A model generated the notes under the pieces. It saw nothing but the letters and a program-made list of their open reading frames with translations. It made no database searches and was not told the DNA's origin. A DNA stretch of 64,000 nucleotides from Rhynchopus euleeides (Eukaryota; Euglenozoa; Diplonemea; Diplonemida; Diplonemidae), in contig OY723314.1 of assembly GCA_963210315.1 (NCBI GenBank), forward strand, positions 1,302,001 to 1,366,000, in the 5' to 3' direction. Numbering within the stretch: position 1 is the first letter of the stretch; each line of letters starts with the position of its first letter. Below, one piece after another: positions 53,826 through 62,700 of the stretch. A program made the translations under genes and the position numbers.

Positions 53826-53966
53826 GTTGTGGCATGACTCCCCCACTTACCCACACACACACACATGCACCGCCACCACCACCACCACCACCAGCCTAGC
53901 TAACTTGTTCGAGCACCCGCAGAGTGCGGCTTAGGGGGGCACCAGTACTACCTTTGTTTCGTGCAC
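53826..53966 (+). repeat. Direct repeat, left copy
   Basis: 141 bp, from GTTGTGGCATGACTCCCCCA to TTTGTTTCGTGCAC; same as 54338-54469 except for extra CAC units. Confidence 0.9.
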
Positions 53967-54358
53967 TCTTGTCTGTTGACAAAGCTTCCGGGTGTGCGTT
54001 GCTTGCTGTGCTGCTGTGTACTTTGTTTGCTGACCTTGTGGTGGGTGTATACCCCCTCACATGTGCTCGTGTTGCTACCGCGGAAGCCGTCTTCGGTTGT
54101 AACTGGCCCCAGCAGTGCCGTAAATCCGTACAAGTGAGCACATGTACTGGCCATTGCGAGCCACGCGGGAATTGGCGACTCCAGTCGCACGAATTCGTTG
54201 TTCATGCGTTTGAACATACCCGGCTGCGTGTCTTTTGCGTACTGTACAAACGGCGTATCATCAGTGGGTGCGCGGTCGGTCGACATATAAGCAGCGCGCA
54301 TGTAGTTAGCGGGCGCGTCGTTGTCGTCCTGCGCGTCGTTGTGGCATGACTCCCCCAC
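53948..54358 (-). CDS. Unrecognised ORF between direct repeats
   Basis: 136-codon minus-strand frame (MRAAYMSTDRAPTDDTPFVQ, SPIPAWLAMASTCAHLYGFT). Its composition is protein-like, but there is no recognised domain, no start signal and no stop-proximal features. It fills the interval between two 140-bp direct repeats and may be a captured fragment. The plus strand is also open here, which lowers confidence. Confidence 0.25.
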   Translation of the reverse strand: MGESCHNDAQDDNDAPANYMRAAYMSTDRAPTDDTPFVQYAKDTQPGMFKRMNNEFVRLESPIPAWLAMASTCAHLYGFTALLGPVTTEDGFRGSNTSTCEGVYTHHKVSKQSTQQHSKQRTPGSFVNRQECTKQR

Positions 54359-54469
54359 TTACCCACACACACACACATGCACCGCCACCACCACCAGCCT
54401 AGCTAACTTGTTCGAGCACTCGCAGAGTGCGGCTTAGGGGGGCACCAGTACTACCTTTGTTTCGTGCAC
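54338..54469 (+). repeat. Direct repeat, right copy
   Basis: 132 bp, matching 53826-53966; after it the sequences diverge. Confidence 0.9.
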
Positions 54470-54886
54470 AGGCGCTCAATCATCACCACCACCACCCGCA
54501 CACAGCACAGGAAGGGAGGGGCCCCAGGGGGGAGGGGTGGAGTGCGTGTGGGAGGGGGTGCGCCGCCACATCAACAAAGCAATACCGCCACACACGCCGC
54601 AGGCACCTGCACCCCCCCGCCCCCCCACCCCAACCGGTGCTCCCCGCCGTTACCCTTAGCCCACGAGCCGAGTAAGGTGGGTTGGGCGGGGTGCGCGCGT
54701 TGGGTGGTGGGCTTGAGGGGGGGGCGGAACGAACGAAACGGGTTGAGTGGGTGTACTCACCCCTGCTTCGTCTCCAGCCTCTGCACTGCGTGTTGCGGGC
54801 TCTGCCAACGGGTGGTGGGTGGTGCTGGCTGCTGCGGAGCGAGCCTTATCGCGAGGCAGGGTTAGAGGCCTGGCGCGTCAGAGGCG

Positions 54887-55073
54887 ATGTCGTCGCGACA
54901 CATCTCCCCACGCCGGCCTGGGATCGGGGCTGATCTAAGCCTCATGGGTGCACACGGTGCGCCCATCGGCCCCCCGCCGCACTCGCATGACCCAGGGATG
55001 CTGACGCCAAACGAACCGAGTCTATTAGAGTTGATCCAGCAGACCCGTGTCGCAAAGCGCGCTGAAGACCCAG
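54887..55073 (+). CDS. Possible 5' exon of the coiled-coil gene
   Basis: Open frame from ATG (MSSRHISPRRPGIGADLSLM) through MLTPNEPSLLELIQQTRVAK to a strong donor (CCCAG then GTGAGC at 55074). It would place element E7 inside the intron before the coiled-coil gene. The reading phase does not join directly to the acceptor at 56541-56543, so another exon or a non-coding role is needed. Confidence 0.35.
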
Positions 55074-55350
55074 GTGAGCTTTCACCCATGGGTGGTGGCG
55101 GTGTGAAGCTGTCCCCTAGCAGGTCTGTTATATACATCGCCCCCCCTCTCCCCCCTCCTGTGTTATCCACCCTGGCAGCTTCTCTGGTGTGGGTGGCCAC
55201 AACAAAAAAAGGACTGCCGTTATACGAGAAAGGTGCTAGGGAGACTTGCCTTTTCTTCTCAATCAACCCCCCCCCCTCCCCACCCCGTGTTATTAATGTG
55301 TCTAAACCCACAAACCCAAGCTATGACCCGCACCGCCCCCCCCCCCCCTA

Positions 55351-56504
55351 GGGGTGGGTCACTGCACCTAAAAAAGCGTGTACATTGGCCAAATTTTGAG
55401 AAACGAGTTTTTGACCCTCAAAAGGTGATTCTGCTGGCAGAAAGTGCCCAATATACTCCGGAAACTCAATTCCGCCCACTCCCAGGGGGTGGTATGCCCC
55501 CGACGATGCCTTTTTTAGCAACCAAATTTTTTGGGACAGAACTTGTACCTGAGGCTATTTGTGCAGTCTGCTAATTTCCGCTGGTGCCCTTTGTATCACC
55601 CTCTGGGACTGCCAGCGGCGCCGGATGGCCCTCGGGAGGTCCGTCCGTAGTTCTGGTCCATGAACTGCGTCCTACATAACGTCTTGCTCGTCCGCGAGAG
55701 CAATCAGATCTGGTTTCCTCTTCCTTTGAGAGACTGGCCCGTATCTCAACTGTGGATTCCGTCGACCCCCTCAATCCAGACATTTGTGGCTCCCAATCAG
55801 CCTCAAATTTGACAATGCAGACATGCCTGAGGATTTCCCGACAATACCGTTGAGCAGAAGTTGGGGCTGGAAGCTGAGACGGGCAAATCTTGCGCTTCTG
55901 CTGAGCGCTATTTCTGGGCCATTTCTTGTACCCGTGCCTGCTGTACCAGGTGCCTGTTCCAGTCCGCTGCTCCCATCAGAGGAGGCATCTGAGACTCTCG
56001 TATGGCGTCCCTGTACCACATGCTCACAGGTGAGGCACCACACCCAAGGACGCGCTCCCTGGCAATGGATGCACCGTGCCACAGACCCAGCTGCCGTAAG
56101 CTCCCGAAGAACAGCGTCAAACGGGACACGAACTGTACCATACTGCTCCCACAGCTTTTCCTGGTGCAATCACCTCACATTGGCGTGCCTTTTGGCCTCT
56201 GGAGGGCACCGAGAAGCTGTTATGTTTCAGAACAATCAACGACAACAGTTCTTCTGTGCATCTGGCAGGTTGAGGTGTGGTTGCTCTGCTTGATGTGTCC
56301 TGTGGAGTGCAGCCCAGGTACAAGTTCTGTCCCAAAAATTTTGATTGCTAAAAACGGCATCGTCGGGGGCATACCACCCTCTGGGAGTGGGCGGAATTGA
56401 GCTTCCGGAGTATATTGGGCACTTTCTGCCAGCAGAATCACCTTTTTAGGGTCAAAAACGCACATCTCAAAAATTGGCCAATGTTTCCCCCAGTGACCCA
56501 CCCC
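55351..56504. mobile_element. E7: TA-flanked element with about 220-bp arms
   Basis: Starts GGGGTGGGTCACTG after C-run-TA (55349-55350) and ends CAGTGACCCACCCC before TA-C-run (56505-56506). Arms match to about ACAGAACTTGTACCTG. The centre has a minus-strand frame (55771-56169) with a CIHC..CLTC pair; no transposase recognised, so probably non-autonomous. Confidence 0.8.
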
Positions 56505-56634
56505 TACCCCCCCCCCCCTCCCCAACCCACACCTCATTCTCAGGCACAACCCCACCAGCGGGCTGGTCACTGTGAACGCGCCGAGCAATGCCGTGACATC
56601 CTCCTCTCCCCGATACCCTTCACACTTGACCGCC

Positions 56635-57936
56635 ATGCCGAAACCCCTCTCCGTCCTCGAGGTCGAGAAGGACGCAGACGAAAACTTCAAACACAAGAGC
56701 GCCAGCCTCTTGCACCAGGCACAATCCACGGGGCACGCGGGCATCGGCCCCCTCAACGACTGGGGTGTGTCACGCGCGGAGGAGCGCCTCGCTGAAGCCA
56801 ACAGGCGCATCCGCCTCCTGCAGGGCGAGGCTGCGCAGCTGGATGCCATGCGGCAGCAGCAGCTGATGGCGGGCGAAGAGGAGATCCTGAAGGTGAAGCG
56901 CAAGCTCCTCGACGACTGGGAGGCGCGCGAGCGCGAGTGGGAGCGGCGCAAGGAGAACGAGCTGCGCAGCCTGAAGCTGCAGGAGGGCATCCTGCGGGAG
57001 CGGGAGGCCAACCTCGCGGAGCTGGAGCGCATGGCTGAGGAGCAGCTCCGCAGGGCGGAGGAGGACCAGAAGCGGCGCATCGACGAGCTGGAGAGCGACA
57101 ACCAACGGTTCGTCATCGACACGGAGCAGCGGCTCCGGATCGAGCTCCGCCGCGAGATGGAGCCGCAGATGCGGAGCGAGCTGGAGGCGATCCTCACCCG
57201 GAAGATCACATCAGAGATCCGGGAGGAGCTGCAGCTGGAGTTCATGAGGATGTGCGAGGCGATGCGGGACGAGGTGGAGTCGGCGAGGACCCGCATGCGA
57301 ACAGAGCTCGAGGCGGAGCTGACCCCTGCCATCGAGCAGCACGTCTTTCTCGACTGCAAGACCCGCGCCGAGCAGGACGTGCATGCCACGGTGTTGGGTC
57401 AGCTGAGGGATGCGAACCACGCCACACAGCTTCTGAAGGATGAGCTGTCGGCAGCGCTGGATGAGAGGGACCGCGCCAAGACAGAGGTTGCAACCCTTCG
57501 GCAGGAGCTGGCGGCCCTCCAGGCGCAGCAGAGGAAGTCTGCCAGCGAGATTGCGGCGCTGCAGACGCAGATGGCGGATTATCTGAAGCTGAAGCACCAG
57601 CTGTCGACGCTGGAGGCGGAGCACGCGCTGCTGCAGCAGGCTGCGACGGGTGTGCTGCAGCAGGCGCGGTCCGCGCGGCCCCCTCCCGCGGCGCCACCGC
57701 AGCACCACCACCACCACCACCACACACCCCAGCAGCTGCAGCCGCAGCCGCATATGTCTCCAGAAGAGAGGCGGGTGTCGCCCCGGAGGCACCACCACGG
57801 CCCCCCGGGTCACACACTCCCGTCTCTCTCAGACGTGAGTGCGATGTTGGATCGTGGCAGCAAGCTCGATGCCCGGCCCTCGTCGATGCAGGTGTGGCCG
57901 CCCAGGCTGCTGCCCAACGGGGGTGTTGTGTGTTAG
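56635..57936 (+). CDS. Coiled-coil protein with His-rich C-terminal segment
   Basis: About 433 aa from ATG 56635 (MPKPLSVLEVEKDADENFKH). The frame is open further upstream, to the acceptor-like TTCTCAG at 56543, so a longer first exon is possible. Residues about 45-345 are almost continuous heptad coiled coil (EERLAEANRRIRLLQGEAAQ, EREANLAELERMAEEQLRRA, LKDELSAALDERDRAKTEVA). A Pro/His-rich linker with seven consecutive His follows, then a short tail SLSDVSAMLDRGSKLDARPS. No motor, EF-hand or other domain seen. A cytoskeletal or centrosomal role is plausible but not shown. Confidence 0.75.
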   Translation: MPKPLSVLEVEKDADENFKHKSASLLHQAQSTGHAGIGPLNDWGVSRAEERLAEANRRIRLLQGEAAQLDAMRQQQLMAGEEEILKVKRKLLDDWEAREREWERRKENELRSLKLQEGILREREANLAELERMAEEQLRRAEEDQKRRIDELESDNQRFVIDTEQRLRIELRREMEPQMRSELEAILTRKITSEIREELQLEFMRMCEAMRDEVESARTRMRTELEAELTPAIEQHVFLDCKTRAEQDVHATVLGQLRDANHATQLLKDELSAALDERDRAKTEVATLRQELAALQAQQRKSASEIAALQTQMADYLKLKHQLSTLEAEHALLQQAATGVLQQARSARPPPAAPPQHHHHHHHTPQQLQPQPHMSPEERRVSPRRHHHGPPGHTLPSLSDVSAMLDRGSKLDARPSSMQVWPPRLLPNGGVVC

Positions 57937-57986
57937 AGGTGGGGTGGGGTGGGGTGGGGTGTGGGGTGCATGTGAAGTAAAATATT

Positions 57987-58082
57987 CACACACACACACA
58001 CACAAGGGGTGGGCGGGGAGTGGGCACAGATCCGCGCAGGGTTACCCACTTAAAACCACTATCTCTACACACACACACACAC
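57987..58082 (+). mobile_element. 5'-truncated LINE 3' tail inside a (CA)n microsatellite
   Basis: 58005-58062 is nearly identical to the 3' end of the LINE at 59746-59804 (opposite strand): GTGGGCGGGGAGTGGGCACA, GATCCGCGCAGGGTTACCCA, then CTTAAAACCACTAT. (CA)n lies on both sides (57987-58004 and 58066-58082). Confidence 0.85.
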
Positions 58083-59162
58083 CCTCACTTTCCCTACCTC
58101 CTTCTCCTTCTCCCCCCCCCCCTCCCCTCCCCTCCCTCTGACACCTCCCCATCACCTTCCCATTTCCACTAGATCCCCATTGTTTTCTGTGATGGCGGTG
58201 CAGGGTGGGGTGGGGGGAGAATGCGGTGGTATTCTTTCGGTTATCTAATGGGAGGCCTTCGCTCTGTGTCAGTGTGTGTGTGTCAAACTGTGTCACTTTG
58301 CAGCCAGTTTTGTGAGGCGGTTCGCCCCTTCCTCACTTCTCTGCATTTCTGAGCGAAAGGCCCTCAATGAACTGCAACTACCCAACCCACACCGTCTCTC
58401 CCCCCCCCCCCCCCCTCCCCCTCCCCTCCATCCCCTGTTCTCTCCACCGCACCACCATCCCCCGAATTTTTTGTGTACCTAGAGTGCCAGAACGAACCTC
58501 GCCACTCCCTTCCCCCTCCCCCTCCCCCCATCAAGACCCCTGTTGTGTGTGTAGATCTCAGTGGCTCGGTTCGGTTGTGCGCATCATCCGTCAGAAGTGC
58601 AGTCTAATGTCTTCGAAATTTCTTGAGTATCTGTTGTGTGTGTCGGAGAGCAACCTACCCACCTCCCCCCCCCCCCCCCATCGCCTTGTGTGAATTAGGG
58701 AGTGCGGAGGGCAGGGCGGATAGGTCTCAACCTGAGACTGAGCGAATCAGGACTAGCGATACGTTTCCTCCCTCTTTCCCCCCCCCCCCCACGCACACAC
58801 ACGAGTGTGTCTAAGCATCTAAGGGATGGCGTCGCGAGTAGGATTCTGAAATGCTCTGAAGTGAGAACAAAACATGAGGTGTCAGCCTGGCCAGAACGTG
58901 TCGAGAGAGGTTTGGGATTGGGTGGCCAGAAGGTGTCAAGCTGGTTCCTCGATGGCTTCCCCCCCCCCCCCCCCGAGGGACGATGTCAGTCTCGAAAGGG
59001 TATTGCGCCGTTCAACGTCCAACACAGAAGCGCTTGGTTGGTAAAAAAATGTGTGCTACAATGTATTCCTGCGAACCGCACGCATTGCCTAACTCCAACC
59101 AGATCAGGTCTCTACACACGCCGGAGTGCTGTGTGAGGGTCATATTTATTACTGGTCGAACT

Positions 59163-59325
59163 TACGCACACTTGTGAGCAGAAAATGTCACTCCACCACA
59201 GCCAAACGTGCTCCGCACACCACTAGCCTCCCCCATCACAGGAGTTAGGCATTTGTGTGTGGAAGCGTCAACGCATCACAAACAAAATACGAGTAAAGAG
59301 CGGCTGTACTGGACTGACATTTTTC
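59163..59325 (+). repeat. Solo split repeat (A-B) of a YR retroelement
   Basis: GCACACTTGTGAGCAGAAAA start, core TGTGGAAGCGTCAACGCA at 59261, end GACATTTTT. Matches 11183-11376. Confidence 0.65.
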
Positions 59326-59745
59326 CTGTGCCACCCCCCTCCTCTTTCTCACAACGCTACGGAGCGAACTGTATTGGAACTACCGTGCTGAACTATTGTG
59401 CAAGCCCGCCCTCCCTCCCAAACGGCACCCCCAAGATTAACATCCCTCAGGGCAGACGTGGCACTCACATGCTCCCTCCAGTGAGGGTAGCCGGGGGAGA
59501 GGAGGGAGGCAGGGATGTGTCATTGTCGGGGGGTTCACTGCCACTCCGCCTGGACACATCGAGTCAGGGCTCACAAACTGAGGGAGGGTGCTCACCCTGC
59601 CAGGTGGGTATAGGGGGGGCGGATGCCAGGAGGGCCGAGCCTTATTAGTGGGGGAACGTCCGGGAAGGAGAATGCGAGTAATGAAGAGTAACCCAGGGTA
59701 GGAACAGTGAGCAGATGGAGGGGGTGTGTGTGGGTGAGGGTAATG

Positions 59746-62700
59746 ATAGTGGTTTTAAGTGGGTAACCCTGCGCGGATCTGTGCCCACTCCCCGCCCACC
59801 CCTACGTCACAGCGGATGCCCCACTCGGGTTAGAGTGTGGGGCCAACTCAGTGCCACTCCGAGGAGGGCGTGAGGCATAGCCAGCGTGGTGCGTGCCGCA
59901 ACAGTGTGTGAGTGATTTCGCACTGCTGTGGCAGTCCCCGCACCGGCCCATGCGATGCGTCTTGCAAAATTCCATGGTGACTTGCAAGCCGTCGTTCTTC
60001 CCGTGGTGGTCCCGGCAGCAGTCCTCTTCCGAGAGGCGCCGGCGCCGGCAGTCCACGCAGCGGGGTTTCCAGTGCAGAGCGCAGGTAAGCATCTTCGCGT
60101 TCCGTCTGGCTCCAGGGGGGGCAGTCCGGGGAGCAGCGCCCCGTCGTTCCCATGACCGTCCTGTCCGGGCGTTGGCTTGCCGGCTGCTGGCAGTCCATTG
60201 CTGGGCCGCTTGCTGCCACCCCTCTGGGTAGTGGGGCTGCGGTGCGAAGGTTGCGGCCCACGCCATGCCGCGGGAGTGGAAGGCTGTGTCCCGCTGGTTC
60301 AAGCCCGGGCCTGCCGTGTGCGCTTGGAGGCTGCGCATCACCGACTCGGTGGCTGGGCTGAGCTGGGCTCTCCTGGACAGGCCCCCTGCCACGGTTCCCC
60401 CGATCGCGGTGAGGACAGTGGAGCTCGCAGTGTGGCCACAGTGCCATGGTTGCTTGGAAGTCTTGCGCACCACCTCGCAGAGCTGCCTCAACGAGTGAGC
60501 CTTGCCCAGGATGCTCTTCTGGAAGGCTGCGAAGTCCTGCCGCAGCTGCTCCTGCGAGGTCTCCCCCTGCCTCTCAGCCTCGTCCATGGCGGCGTTGCTC
60601 AGGGCGTCCGCATCGACGTTGAGTTCCCTTTTCACGTGCTCATACGTAAGGGTGATCCGGGGCCCGAGGTCGGCAGCCAGCCGTGCCGTGCTGAGGAAGA
60701 GGGGGCGGAGGGATTTATCGCGGCAAACCGCTTCCCCTTTTAGGTGTCGCAGCACCACCTGCGAGTCACCCCGCACCGTAACGTTCCCCTCAGGGGGCGG
60801 GTCGCCCCTTCTGAGCAGCCGTAGGCCCGCCCGAACCCCTTCGTACTCAGCGATGTTGTTGCTGCGTACGTTCAGCAGAGGGAGGATCTCTTCCGACACC
60901 TTGAGGCCGTCTCGGTAGAGCACCGCACCTGCACCCGCCAGGGCGAAGGGGGTGCCGTTGTCCCTTGCTCCGCCGTCGAAGTAGAGGGTGAGCCCCGGGG
61001 ATGCGCCCTCGGGGATGCGTGGGCGGGCCTCCCGCGGCCCCCTCTCAGGGGGGTCAGGTGTGTGGGGGCGGATGCGGCGCGTTTCGACTTCTGGGAGGGT
61101 GAGGCCGGTCGACAGCTCGAAGTCGACAGCCAACTCCATGAGGGTCACGGTGTGCTCCCCTCCCTGCGGCCCCCATTTCAGGCCCCGCAGCCAGTCGCAG
61201 AGGGCCACCCACAGCTCCGGGGGGCGCTTGCCCCACGTCTGTTTGACAGTGGACGGCGCCCGCACAGGGATGCAGGTCTGTTCGGGGTTGGGTGTGCACC
61301 ACCCCCATGGATAGTGAAGGGTGCGGTGGTGGCGCGCGGAGCGGTCGAGCAGTCCATCTTTCTCCTGCCGCGCCGAGAGGATTGCAATGAAGTAGCGGTG
61401 CAGCTGCGCCACTATATCCACCCTGCGTGCGAAGGATAGTGGCAGGGGCTGCCTGTCCTCCGGGATGCCGTGTCTAAAGGCGGGCGCCACCCCGCATAAC
61501 GCCAAGCAAGGTGGCCAGGTTGACCGGTCCACAGCCGTAATGGGGTGGTTTTGTCGGATTGGGTCCCACGCGGAGCACTCCCACCATAGGTGCATCACCG
61601 TCTCGGGGGTGCCTGCGTTGCAGTATCGGCAGATCCCGCCCTGCCCCGTGCGCCCTCGGACAGGCACCGCCCCTGCAATGACGGAACGAAGGAGGCCCCG
61701 TTGGTATCCCGTGACCGCGGCGCCCTCTCCCTCCAGGACGCAGCGTGTGGCTTGCCCGTCGATGCCGTGCTGAGCGCCCGCAAAGTCGTCACGACGACCA
61801 GCCAGCGCCTTGGCCACCTGTGTACGTAGGGCCTGGCGGAGGTCATGAGCGAAGATCCCCCATCCGCTCGTTGTTGCTGCGGTGGGGTCGAAGACTATGC
61901 TCCGTCCCGCTTCATCAGTGTAAGATAGGGTGGTCGCCGTGCTCCAGCTCCATCCTATCCACCGAAGGGCCGCTCGGAAAAGCGCGAAGGGGCCTGTCCC
62001 TGTAAGCCTCACTCTGCTATCCCAAGCCGTCTCAGACAGAACCCTGCAGCGGCCCCACTTCTTGACCTGCATGGCCCAGGTGGTGATCTGCCGGTAGCGG
62101 GGGGCGACGGCGGGGTCCACCCGATGTGCATGGTGGAGGACATCCAGCACAGCCTCCCGCGCCCTGCGGGGGGGTCCGGACCACAGCGCGGCGACGAAGA
62201 GCCCCCTCCATCGCCTGATGTCGGCGTCCTCCCAGCGGGTGACCAGGGCGTCGTAGTAGAGCCTGGACCCCGCTGTCATCGCTGCTGCCTGCCCCTTCCA
62301 CTGCACCGGTAGGGGCAGTGCCGAGGTCCTGCGCAGGTTCTGCTCTGCGCCCTCTTTTCGGCGGGCGACGCGCTCCGATTTGGGCACCTCGGGTCCCTCG
62401 AGCGGGCGCGCATGCAGCATGGCCCCGAGGCAGTCGAAGCTATCGCGCTGTCGAAGGGGGGTAGCCGTGCCGTCCCGTGTCCGGTAGACTATCGGGGTCA
62501 ACGGCTCGGGGGACGTCGAGAAGACATGTGACTTGACCTCTGCGCATATTACCATCCCGGTATCGTGGGAGAAATCTGCAGAGTCATCCACCACTGCTTG
62601 CAAGGTCCCCGGGCTGGGGGTCACCGCGTACACATCGTCCACAAACGACAACGCCCTCGTGCCCTGCCGGTGCTCCGCCATGCGCATCCATACACCCACC

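Larger units (their letters stand above)
53481..54886. other. Relic region with direct repeats
   Basis: Holds the 3' flank shared with the WD40 pseudogene (53550-53660), a third copy of its 5' leader (about 53745-53800, ACACACCGCAACGCAACTCTCCAG) without coding sequence, and the two 140-bp direct repeats listed separately. C/G-rich DNA at 54500-54760 shows nothing recognisable. Confidence 0.5.
57937..59745. other. Intergenic region with LINE tail and solo repeats
   Basis: No gene supported. Includes a LINE 3' tail at 57987-58082, a dispersed repeat at 58265-58355 (inverted copy at 10.96 kb), long C-runs (58399-58412, 58665-58679, 58780-58791, 58960-58975) and a solo YR repeat at 59163-59325. 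Confidence 0.6.

Noticed and set aside
55771..56169. Zinc-finger gene inside E7
   Set aside because: Only one CxxC pair set, an overlapping open frame on the other strand and no upstream continuation.
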